Below, piece after piece: positions 1-8,390 of a DNA stretch of 25,519 bases. Location: the NCBI GenBank assembly GCA_014885115.2, contig WKLE02003855.1, positions 1 to 25,519 on the forward strand, read 5' to 3'. Below the pieces are notes generated by a model. It saw only the letters and a list, made by a program, of their open reading frames with translations. It had not been told where the DNA came from and ran no database searches. The translations under genes were made by a program, and so were the position numbers. Position 1 is the first letter of the stretch. Every line of letters starts with the position of its first letter. Source of the stretch: Asterionellopsis glacialis. Taxonomy: Eukaryota > Bacillariophyta > Plagiogrammaphyceae > Rhaphoneidales > Asterionellopsidaceae.

Positions 1-520
1 TGAAACAGAGGAATGGGATTACATAAGGAACCAAGACTCATATGCGGAAACCATAGATGTTCAAAAGGGTGTATTTATAAACGATGAAATTCTAAAAAAC
101 ACGATTCAAAAACAAAGTGGCAAGTGAGTCGTATCCGGTATAGCCAAACCAAAGGAATACGAACAGGGATGCAAGAGTTGAGCATGAGAACGCTAAAAAA
201 AATCAATAATACTTAGTCGAGGTACAGAAAAGACTAGTTTTCCGAGTAAAACTGTAGATTGGGATTACTATCAATCAAGACTTACACAGGCGGAAACCAT
301 AGTATTTAGATGCATACAAAACATTGAACCCTATGGAATTCCAACGAACACACATGTCACCAAAATATGACATGTACAAGTCCTATCCGGTATACAACAA
401 GAAAAAAAGAATAAGTGGAGACAGCTAGTTTGAAAGAGAAAAAAAAACTGGCCATAATTTTACAACGCACACGATTGATACAAGAACCCTGATCTTATTT
501 TGAACAAATTTCCGTGGTCA
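1..520. repeat. Intergenic, degenerate ~250-bp tandem duplication
   Basis: No gene is visible here. Two related blocks lie about 245-250 bases apart. One begins near 13 and shares 'tgggattac', 'caagact' and 'ggcggaaaccatag'-like words with a second beginning near 258. The order of shared words is kept: 'tatccggtata' occurs near 133 and near 384, and a poly-A-rich tract follows each. Many substitutions and small indels separate the copies, so this is an old duplication. The right end is the 5' flank of the lectin gene at 521. Confidence 0.5.
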
Positions 521-1501
521 ATGATGAAACTTTCCCCTTTCCTCATCCTCGCTACTACTCTTATTAGTGGCCAAGCTTACGATTGGAGGGATTATGAAGA
601 TATGTTTGGCCCGCCTATCTATGCAGTCTACCTTAGATACAATGCAATTCCAAAAGATTTGTGTATAACGGCAAGTGATGATGGTACGAATGATGTAACA
701 CTTGAAGAATGTGAATTGTATCAAAAGCCACCCCATAAACAAATTTGGTACTCGTCTTGTTCTGAGTTAGATCTTGTCAAAACATCTCTTGATGGTACCG
801 ACTGGCGAACGTCCAGTGTCTGCCTCTCATATCTTGTAGATGGACCAGCACCATCGGGGCCGATCAAATTGGAGAATTGCGACTCATCATACTATTGGTT
901 TACGACTTGTGGTAACATTTTTTGGGATTGGGATGATCAAATGTGCATGATACCGGAAACGAATTCCTGTCCCACTGCTGGTGACTGGCCCATCATGTCT
1001 GCTGACCCATCTTGTCGCTATGCGTATGATGTTTGTAACCAAGGTCACGCCTGGGATATTATTTATGTCAAACCAGCCCGTGCTCAAAATGCTATACCCC
1101 TCATGTCTAGTGGGACGGTTCTCCAAGATAGTGATATCCCCATTGAAATAAATGACAGTGATGTCACTCTAACAATGGATCAACAACGTGACGGAAACTT
1201 CATTGTGAGACGCAATGGAGATGTCATCTTCGCCACTGTCAGTTACCCCGACGCAGGTTCTTTAGATTACTATACCAAGCTTCAAGGTGATTGTAATTTG
1301 ATCACCTTTCAAGGTACACCATCCGATAAGGGAGATGTTGCATGGAAAAGTGATTACCGTATTGCTCGTATGCCAGGAGTAAATAGTTGGGGTCAAGAAT
1401 TAGATTGCTTTTTGGCGTTCAATAGGGATGACGACACGTTATCTGTTTATGTTGGGACACCTGATGAAGTCTTTGGGGAACTATGGAATTCAGACTACTA
1501 A
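521..1501 (+). CDS. Secreted two-domain lectin-like protein (ricin-B-like + bulb-lectin-like)
   Basis: The start is the ATG at 521; the frame is open a few codons further, but only from a TTG. The 326-aa product opens with a signal peptide (MMKLSPFLILATTLISGQA, residues 1-19), so it should be secreted or vacuolar. Residues about 43-185 are Cys-rich and show the ricin-B/QxW pattern: LCITA near 47, LEEC and KQIW near 61-76, then CLSYL...IKLENC near 101-120. Residues about 198-285 show two bulb-type (mannose-binding) lectin repeats: QQRDGNFIVRRNGDVIFAT near 221-239 and LQGDCNLITF...VAWKS near 254-277. They follow the family pattern QxDGNxVxY...xxWxS, with DCN in place of DGN in the second. The expected role is carbohydrate binding at the cell surface or outside the cell. 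The ricin-B part is the weaker assignment; no enzyme domain is seen. The stop is TAA. Confidence 0.75.
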   Translation: MMKLSPFLILATTLISGQAYDWRDYEDMFGPPIYAVYLRYNAIPKDLCITASDDGTNDVTLEECELYQKPPHKQIWYSSCSELDLVKTSLDGTDWRTSSVCLSYLVDGPAPSGPIKLENCDSSYYWFTTCGNIFWDWDDQMCMIPETNSCPTAGDWPIMSADPSCRYAYDVCNQGHAWDIIYVKPARAQNAIPLMSSGTVLQDSDIPIEINDSDVTLTMDQQRDGNFIVRRNGDVIFATVSYPDAGSLDYYTKLQGDCNLITFQGTPSDKGDVAWKSDYRIARMPGVNSWGQELDCFLAFNRDDDTLSVYVGTPDEVFGELWNSDY

Positions 1502-2530
1502 GAAAATGCGGCATGTGTGGTGATATGAAGGGCAGTCGGAAAGCAGGATTGAGAGGAGATACAATATGATTTGACTTGAAGTGGAATATAATGGCACTAT
1601 TCATATAACTATATAAGTAATTACAATTTATCAGAGGGCTTCACCATTCATTCTTCAACAGCGAACAACTTAACAATACCACAGTGCATTTCTTCTGGTG
1701 GTGTTTCCCAGTACATGTACTACTAAATCTATTTAAAAACATACTCTTAAGCATGATCAGGTGGATCCATAAACTGCTTCGCAAAACGTACGGGTGCTCT
1801 ATTTTCAAACATGTGCACTGCAGCATTTATAGCAATAATGACTATATTGCTTTTCCACAAACTATGGTTTCTCCACAAAGCATATTAGTCTCTCACAAAT
1901 TTTGGTGATTCCGTGTTTGCTTGGATAAAGGAGAGATTGCTTGGATTCTTCTTTCCTTAATATTTTTTATATCATCTATGTTTCCTGCAGTTACAGTACA
2001 GTAGGTCCTAATTAGTACAGTCAGTATTAATATAATACGTCCTCTAGACCTGAAGACCTAAAAAATCTCCCTCCATTGACTGACCTGCGGGTGTTTATCG
2101 ACGAATGACAACGAAGTCCAGTCAACAGGGTCCAACGTACATGTGCATGTGCACCAATATATCGATTGTAGGTCGAACGTACCGGTACATGTCCAGTATG
2201 AGAACCTACCAGGTACATGTAAAAAGTTTGCTATCTAGACACTACCTGGTGCAGTAGTTACTACTGCACCTGGTTTTACCAAGAAAATAATATTCTCTTG
2301 CTGGTTTTACAGCCCCTCCTCTCGAGAGAGAGATCCCGTAGGAAAAAATCTTTTCGAAACCTTTATTGAATAGATGGGAGACTTTAGAAGTAACTCCATC
2401 CTCAACACAAACGCAAACATGCTCCATTGCCATCACTTTTGGTAGGACGCGGTGAAATAATCGTTCAAGAACTTGTGAGTGAGAGACTGGTAGAGACAGA
2501 GAGTATCAAAGCTTCAGAAACTATCTAAAA
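1502..2530. other. Intergenic region with GTACATG palindromes and a perfect hairpin
   Basis: No credible gene is seen. The stretch holds a 12-base palindrome AGTACATGTACT at 1710-1721, a 10-base palindrome GTACCGGTAC at 2179-2188, and more GTACATG words near 2138, 2185 and 2213. A perfect inverted repeat with 11-base arms and a one-base centre lies at 2248-2270. The last 100 bases form the 5' flank of the phosphatase gene and resemble 5437-5526. Confidence 0.5.
2248..2270. repeat. Perfect inverted repeat, 11-bp arms
   Basis: GGTGCAGTAGT at 2248-2258 is followed by one T and its exact reverse complement at 2260-2270. The flanks repeat CCTGGT directly on both sides. It is too compact to be a terminal repeat; a regulatory site or a small cruciform is possible. 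Confidence 0.6.
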
Positions 2531-3816
2531 ATGGCATCATTATCATCATTAAAGCATGTCGAAAAAGCGATCGATATTAAAGCTGTTTTGGTGGATTTGT
2601 CCGGGACTGTTCATGTTGGTGGTAATGTTATTCCTGGTGCTATTGAAGCATGTCGAAAGTTACAACAAAGTGGATTATATGTAAAATTCGTTACGAATAC
2701 ATCAAAAATCTCAAGGTAAGCAAGTGACATAGTGGACGAGATCCTGACTGTCAACGCGAGATTAGACGAACTCTGTACCTGTAATGCGTATTATTTGTCG
2801 ATTTTCTTTGGTAAAAAGAAAAAGTGTCTACACCACAAAACTTTTTATTTTGACCTTACTTTTATTTCGGGTGTTCTTTTAATTGTCATCATTCTTTTCA
2901 CAACAATAATTATATTTTGTTTAGATCGCTTCTTGTAAAACAGTTACGTGATATTGGTTTTACAGCCAACGAAATTCCATTTGATAGTATTGTTACTAGC
3001 ACAAGTGCTACCCAAGATTATTTACTGAAACATAACCTTCGACCTTATTGTCTCATTGAAGATTCATTACGAGAAGAATTTAGAGACAATGGAGTTACAA
3101 TCGATGAACCTTATAATTGTGTTCTAGTTGGACTTGCACCAAATGAGTTTCATTATGAAAAATTAAATAAGGCATTTCAATTATTATTACATCTAAAAGA
3201 TTCTCATACTAAAAAGAAGAAAGATTCATTATCGTCATCTTTGCCAAACGAGAAAGAAGAAGAAGGTACTACTAGTAACAGTGACGGTCTTGATCATCAT
3301 CCTCCTCCAACACTTATTGCAATTCATCGAGCCAAGTATTATCGTGATTCTTCTTCAAAATCACCTTCCTCCAACGACAACAATGGCAGCAAAAATGACA
3401 ACCATCATGAGTTATCATTAGGACCGGGTGGATTTGTATCATGTCTAGAAGAAGCATCTGGTGTATCTGCCATAGTTATGGGTAAACCCTCCAAAGAATT
3501 CTTTAATTCCGCACTTGTTGTTCCTCCATCGCCCAATAAACATCAGGATGATAATACTATGAATAATAAACGTGTGGCAGCAACAGCAACAGCAACAGCA
3601 ACAGCACCACCACCATTACCACATGAAAGTATTATGATTGGTGATGATGCTATACAAGATTGTATAGGTGCTAAAAAGGCTGGTATAGGATTATCAATTT
3701 TAGTTCAAACAGGGAAATACCGAGCAGGTGATGAATGTCAAGATGGTGTTGATTTTACAATGAATTCTATTGTGGAAGCAGTAGATTTCATTTTGGATCA
3801 AATAATACAATGCTAG
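2531..3816 (+). CDS. HAD-superfamily phosphatase, HDHD2/LHPP type, two exons
   Basis: Two exons, 2531-2715 and 2925-3816, flank a GT-AG intron (donor gtaag, acceptor tttag). Splicing completes an AGA codon and gives 358 aa. HAD motif I is DLSGT (Asp22; the second Asp is Ser, as in HDHD2 and LHPP). Motif II lies in FVTNTSK (53-59), the motif III Lys in MGKPS (about 249), and motif IV is GDD (301-303). The cap region carries GLAPNEFHYEKLNKAFQLLL and LIAIHRAKYY, a very close match to HDHD2. Human HDHD2 has 259 residues. The extra length is three Ser/Asn/Lys-rich insertions at roughly 157-190, 204-224 and 261-295, the last with an Ala-Thr repeat coded by a CAACAG microsatellite. No targeting signal is seen, so it is probably a cytosolic, Mg-dependent phosphatase of unknown substrate. 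HDHD2 fits better than LHPP. Confidence 0.88.
2716..2924 (+). other. Spliceosomal intron of the HDHD2-like gene
   Basis: The 209-base intron has canonical GTAAG at its 5' end and a T-rich tract before TTTAG at its 3' end. It splits an Arg codon (AG|A). The protein alignment to HDHD2 runs unbroken across the junction, from the NTSK motif to the VKQLRDIGF helix. Confidence 0.85.
3581..3604 (+). repeat. CAACAG hexanucleotide microsatellite in coding sequence
   Basis: There are four perfect CAACAG units, preceded by a partial unit. In frame they code for an Ala-Thr alternation, followed by a short Pro run. It lies in a non-conserved linker of the phosphatase and is probably length-variable between alleles. 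Confidence 0.8.
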
Positions 3817-4222
3817 AGATGCAGATGGGACTTCATTGATATTCAAAAGAAAACAATAGTCGTGACGTCCACTAAAAATGTACATATGTGAAGTTCTTGA
3901 TATTAGTAACAAGACCATATCACAGACTACAATAGCGTTCAAGTGAATTTTGTGATGACATTATTGGCTTCTTCGGCTTCTCTCACCATTTTCTGGTCAT
4001 TCCAAAGATTACAAATCGTTGAAACCGCCTTTTCCTAATATAGAAGTCCACGCATGACAACCTCATCAAAATCAAGAAATGGCGTAGCTTCTGCTTTTTT
4101 CTTGTCGGCAAAACATGAATACAATTTTATTTCTTATCATACACGTGAAACTAATGTAGATGTCATGTGTGATGACAGCAGATCTGCTTCTGCCGTGGCT
4201 TTGGATCCTCAGCCCTTCCTAG
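3817..4222. other. Intergenic or unresolved 5' part of the aerolysin-like gene
   Basis: A 62-codon open frame from ATG 4054 ends at 4242 in a different frame from the downstream aerolysin-like segment. It has no recognisable similarity. Two plausible 3' splice sites, tatag at 4242 and gcag at 4271, follow it, so some of this stretch could be an exon plus intron, but I cannot prove a join. Confidence 0.3.
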
Positions 4223-4897
4223 TTTCGTTCTTTTTGGTATAGACTAATCGTCCAATTCCTTGACATTGCAGCAATAAGTGACTCGGTTACTCTCTCTACT
4301 GAGACATCCTGGCACACATCCAGAACCGTCGGAATAAGTGAGACGATTAGTGTTGGTGTCGGAATAAAAGGTATGGGGGGTGTCTCTTCAGAGACCACCA
4401 TGAGCTTAGAGGACACTGTTGGTCAGGGAAGCACTTTAACGAAGACGGAGATGGTTACTTCGTTCTCAGGAACGGATATAAAGATTGATGCTGGCGAAAG
4501 CGCGAGAGTTAACCTCAAAGCCTATCGTGGCACATTGAAAGCTCGTGTCTATTACGAGCAGTATCTAACTGGTATGATTCTTGCGAAGTACAAAAATAAG
4601 TACAAGGATTTCCGTAAATGGGGTCTTGGCGCATCGAACGTTGTTAAGGCGAATGGTGTGGAATATCCTATCAAAACTCATCAAGACATCGAGGTGGGAT
4701 TTTACTCTGATTCTAAGGTTGAAGTAATCGATACAACTGAAAAAAAATACAGAGTCCTTAATGTAATCGATCTAGGAGAGTGTGAACCTGTTGTCGAAGA
4801 CGATCTTGTATTGAATCTTGCTATTAATATCAATAGCGATAGCGATAGCGAACAAGAAAACAAACAAGAACACAAACAAGATCTTGTATTGAATTAA
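4223..4897 (+). CDS. Aerolysin/ETX-MTX2-like beta-pore-forming protein, 5' end unresolved
   Basis: The frame is open from 4223, after a TAG at 4220, to the TAA at 4895-4897. The first usable ATG is at 4373. Family-like sequence begins before it, from about 4280, which argues for an upstream exon or a lost 5' end. From 4280 to about 4480 the translation is a Ser/Thr-rich alternating beta pattern, typical of the strand-and-insertion-loop region of the ETX/MTX2 (aerolysin-like) fold. After it comes a strand rich in Ala, Glu, Val and Arg, then a Tyr-rich strand, the usual order in this family. The last 30 residues are Asp/Ser/Glu/Gln/Lys-rich and carry a duplicated 5-residue block. No N-terminal receptor-binding domain or signal peptide is found in frame. 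It could be a functional spliced gene or a 5'-truncated relic. Such proteins occur widely in eukaryotes, often in defence or digestion. Confidence 0.5.
   Translation, partial: FRSFWYRLIVQFLDIAAISDSVTLSTETSWHTSRTVGISETISVGVGIKGMGGVSSETTMSLEDTVGQGSTLTKTEMVTSFSGTDIKIDAGESARVNLKAYRGTLKARVYYEQYLTGMILAKYKNKYKDFRKWGLGASNVVKANGVEYPIKTHQDIEVGFYSDSKVEVIDTTEKKYRVLNVIDLGECEPVVEDDLVLNLAININSDSDSEQENKQEHKQDLVLN
4802..4894 (+). repeat. 15-bp direct repeat at the 3' end of the aerolysin-like gene
   Basis: GATCTTGTATTGAAT occurs at 4802-4816 and again at 4880-4894, in the same frame. Between them lie short AGCGAT and AAACAAGAA-type repeats. The second copy runs straight into the stop codon. This suggests local slippage created the tail. 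Confidence 0.7.
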
Positions 4898-5600
4898 CCC
4901 TGCACTTGCCAGAGAGAATGACATCTCTGAATAAGCTGTTCGGGTTCTAGTACCTATGTAGGACTACCGGTAGGACTAGGGACTGGAATGGCATGGAGAA
5001 GCTCGCGACTCGCCCAAATGGCCAAGAGCCGCTGAAAGACTGTCTGTGTGATGCTTGTAATTAATCTTAATCTTTAAACAATTTCTTTGTTTACATCTGT
5101 GGATAGACTCTGTGATGAAGCCTTTGTCCTAATGTATTTGTGTGGTTGGTACCACTTGCCACCTACTAAGTACCCAAGCTTTTACATATTTAGAGTCGAA
5201 TCACCGATGCTGGTGATATCTTTTGTGTATCTCGTCCACCCCCGGTGGCGACTAATATGCGGACTATTTAATATTGTATGTGCCTCAAACTGGTTCATTA
5301 CACTCCTCGTTGGACCAAATCTTTTCGAGGGTCGTCAATGAGGACGTAGAAGCATAACAGAGAGTCTTCGCCTCGGTAGGGTTCTCCCCACTTGGTACCA
5401 ATACCTCATTCCTCGGTTCTGTAGCCAAGCACATTTCCCATCACTTTCGGCAGGATAGAGTTCAAATAATAACTCAAGCTCGAATGCTTCTCGATAACTA
5501 TTATTTTAGAGAGACAGAAAGATTCAATGTCCAAGCATAAATATCAATATTTATATCTAGGCATCTTTTCCTTTACCGATAACAATGACAACAAAAAAAT
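4898..5600. other. Intergenic, contains a 5'-flank-like duplicate
   Basis: No convincing gene. Open frames here are short, start at non-ATG codons and have no recognisable similarity. 5437-5526 resembles the 5' flank of the phosphatase gene at 2428-2530, sharing the core CCATCACTTTYGGYAGGA, an AAATAAT word and AGAGACAGA. An ATG at 5527 opens a frame of only 36 codons. Confidence 0.4.
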
Positions 5601-6218
5601 GACAATCAGAATTGCAGTACACCACAAAAATGTATGACTGACAAAAAAAACGTATTTATCACAGAATGCAGTATACTGTATGTTATCTTTAAAACACAAG
5701 GTTTTAGGTACGTACTATACTGCGTATTTTTCGATTTTGTGATGGGGGTTTTCTGTTTACTTTCTCTGCCTGTCCAATTTTCTGGAATACCCGTCGTTAG
5801 GTTTTTCGCCACACCAGCATCGTCTACAGTATTCATGAAAGCCTGAAAAAAATATGTTATATAGTAGGGTTAATCATGAATCTGTCTAAACTAATACGAA
5901 CAAAAGCCAACATTAATTGGAGGGCCTAAAATTCAGGCCTGTTCAAATTGCACAGACCAGCGCCAAATGGTACTCCAAACCGCAGCAAATCCAAAATTCA
6001 TTTGCGCTATTTGGTTCTCTCTCTCTTAAGGTAGTCGTAGCCTCTTTTTTCACTCCCGTGTGTATATCCCCTATTTTCAAAACGACATGTTATATTCTAG
6101 CGTTTTTTTGTTTTCGAAAAACACATTTTCGTCCTCTTGACCATGAGGAGGATTCACCTTTAAGTCATCAGAAAGAGAATAGGCAGGGTGTAATCTTGTT
6201 CTACATCTAAATAGCTAT
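5601..6218. other. AT-rich intergenic sequence
   Basis: No gene is supported. A 97-codon open frame ending at 6210 begins only at a TTG and shows no family. The start of that stretch has a small palindrome, GGCCT...AGGCC, at 5922-5938. Confidence 0.35.
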
Positions 6219-6363
6219 CTAAAAGTTGAATAAAACAGTAGGCCAGCCCTTTTGTTTTTTAGATATCAATTTTTTACCTGTCGAGGACCTATTTTTTTTA
6301 TCAATTCTTTTACTTATTTCTAAAGAATGATGCTTCTGGCCTACTGTTTTAGACTACTTTTAG
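6219..6363. mobile_element. MITE-like element with ~28-bp terminal inverted repeats
   Basis: The left end (6219-6246) and the right end (6336-6363) are inverted copies. The inner 15 bases, AAAACAGTAGGCCAG against CTGGCCTACTGTTTT, are perfect, and the outer CTAAAAG words also match. The roughly 90-base interior is T-rich and non-coding. Size and structure fit a miniature inverted-repeat transposable element. I see no clear target-site duplication, so it could instead be a foldback structure of another kind. Confidence 0.55.
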
Positions 6364-6405
6364 TTAAATATTTATATATACTATGTTGATATGCAGTGGT
6401 GATGA

Positions 6406-6702
6406 TCAGAAGTCATTATCAGATTTATCCAGGAGGTCGTCAACGTCATAATCAAAATCAAGCACATCTATTTTTTGCACCCAGTCGATGTTTTGTCTTC
6501 TTTGATGGAATTTTTCTTGGTATGAGTTCTCGTTCATGACATCATCTCCATTTCCCAAATTTGACTCTGCTGATTGAGAGGGAGGAGTTGCAGATTCTAT
6601 TTCCAAGGACTGTATAAATACAGTAGGACCTTCCAACAGAGAGTCTGCCTGATTGCTTTCATAAGGTTTTGAAACAACCACAGAGGTGGTTTCTTTCAAC
6701 AA
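6406..6702 (-). CDS. Possible small acidic protein or exon, unrecognised
   Basis: The frame is open for about 98 codons on the minus strand and ends in an acidic tail (FDYDVDDLLDKSDNDF). Composition is protein-like: Glu, Asp, Ser and Gln are frequent. In-frame codons run on upstream to a TAA with no ATG, so if it is real this is a 3' exon or a decayed fragment. No domain is recognised. Similar acidic minus-strand fragments lie at about 7514-7870, so the whole stretch may be the remains of one transposon gene. Confidence 0.2.
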   Translation of the reverse strand: MLKETTSVVVSKPYESNQADSLLEGPTVFIQSLEIESATPPSQSAESNLGNGDDVMNENSYQEKFHQRRQNIDWVQKIDVLDFDYDVDDLLDKSDNDF

Positions 6703-8224
6703 CTCCTTAATCTCATTGATACTACATATTTCTTAGGTCTTATTCTCAGTAGGACAAATTGGTTGCTGTAGGTTTTGCTACTACAACATAATTTATATTA
6801 GCTCATACTATTTATTGGTCACCGTACATACATATTGTTGCCAACAGTTTTGCATTTTCCTTGCTTCCAAGGAATCTTCAACTTTGAGACTTCCTGGAGT
6901 ATAGCTGACACTGGAAAAAAAAACTTTCCAGAACACTGGGAGAGAGAAGCAAATGAGTTCCATTCCCTGAAAAACAAGACCCATTTCTCCCCAAGAGAAA
7001 CAGGAATTTGCAAAACACTACTTATTGATTGATACTAAATACGTAGAAGCTCTGTAGAAGAAAAAAGGACGGACAGTATAGCTATGACTAACTTAAACAA
7101 TCCCAATTATATAAAAATTTAATATTGATTCCACAAGAATAAAACTTCAATACTACTATCATATTTACAAGACAAATACAATGGATTCTCACAAAAAAAA
7201 GAATACTGTAGTGAGTTTAATATCGATACTCCACTGCAGGGGAGACGCAAGACGACTCCATCATAACCAACCTTGGGTAGTGACTGAATACTTAGTAACA
7301 CAATAATTAATCATTCCAGCACCTTACCCTTCCATCTGTCTCAATCATGAGACTTACCTACAAGGAATGGATTATGTTCATTCTTCTTTTTGATGATTAC
7401 CATCATCATCTTTATGACGACCATGACAAAACTTTTTGGCACTGCTTTATCTGACTGAATTCTTGTCTATCATTTTCAACACTGGTTAGGACAGAATAGA
7501 GCCAAAAAAGCATTCATCCTTTCAAAAAATCAAAAAGCCTTTTACAAGCCTTTATCAGCTGAAGAAAAGAGAAAATGTGATAGAAGTTGTCTTGTTGGAA
7601 AAAAAATTTCTTCTTTTTCTCCTGCATCTGGGAGAGTTGTGCAAGAAGAAGACATTCCTGTTCTCCATCGTCAACATCATTGTCAGAGAATTCTTGTATC
7701 TTGTGAGAAACGTCACCATTCTCAACACTACGTTGGGTGAGAATGATAGTTGGAGGGTTTGGAGTGCACTCGTCTTTTTTATTGCTGTTAGAGGCAAGTG
7801 AAGATATGATGAAGATCCAATATCTAGATTTTGAGGAAAGAAATAATAATCCAAAAAAATCAGTTGACAAAAATTATGAGATGTATGTTTAGAAGAGGAA
7901 ATAGAAGACAAGACTGCAAAAAAGAATACAGGATGGGACAGAGACCAGTGGAGCATACTCATGACTTGAGTATGTTCTAGGTTTATTGTTGAGATACCAA
8001 TGGTCATGTGTTCTTGCAGACATTGATGTCATCTTTTTTGTAAAGATTGATTTCTCTGTGTTTGGCATGAGATATGTGGATTTAGATCCAAGCATCAGTT
8101 GGAACACAATTTGCGCCATTTGTAGCTTGGTGAAGGAGTATGTACACCTTCACAGTTTAGTCTAAAAAACCCTTTTGGTGACAGGGGAACCCAGAAAATA
8201 GCAGTAGCTATTAGAGATTGTCCA
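6703..8224. other. AT-rich region with scattered minus-strand coding-like fragments
   Basis: No intact gene is seen. On the minus strand, around 7620-7800, a hydrophilic segment reads DECTPNPPTIILTQRSVENG and then an Asp/Glu-rich tail, which looks protein-like. Another short minus-strand frame starts at an ATG at 8119. They lie in different frames with stops between. They could be exons of an unrecognised gene or decayed transposon sequence. A 7-base hairpin, GTGAAGG/CCTTCAC, lies near 8131-8154. Confidence 0.3.
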
Positions 8225-8390
8225 GAAAAATGAGCACTTTTATTGGCTCCTGAGAGTAAAAAACAAGCACCTTTTAGTGCTTGTTTTTCCTGGTATGCAA
8301 TGATATCTCTGCTGCACAATTTGGTATGGACCTACTAGAGATATCACTTTTTGCCTGGAAAAATGAGCACCTTTCAGTGCTTGCTCTTTT
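8225..8390. repeat. Cluster of three related hairpins (GAGCAC...GTGCTTG family)
   Basis: A perfect hairpin has arms AAAAACAAGCAC (8259-8270) and GTGCTTGTTTTT (8277-8288) with loop CTTTTA. A second perfect pair, TGATATCTCT (8301-8310) and AGAGATATCA (8337-8346), lies just after it. Related copies of the first motif begin near 8231 (TGAGCACTTTTA) and 8363 (ATGAGCACCTTTCAGTGCTT), each preceded by a CCWGAAAAA or CCTGGAAAAA word. The block is therefore a nested, repeated palindromic array. Confidence 0.7.

Noticed and set aside
5087..5341. 84-codon plus-strand open frame
   Set aside because: TTG start, hydrophobic but without a pattern of a known membrane protein. Kept only as intergenic.
7555..8007. 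150-codon minus-strand open frame
   Set aside because: Phe/Ser/Leu-rich translation from AT-rich DNA, overlapping another more hydrophilic frame on the same strand. No domain, and no clear start context.
8259..8390. CRISPR array
   Set aside because: The repeated words are palindromic, few, unevenly spaced and in both orientations. No regular repeats and spacers, and the setting is eukaryotic.
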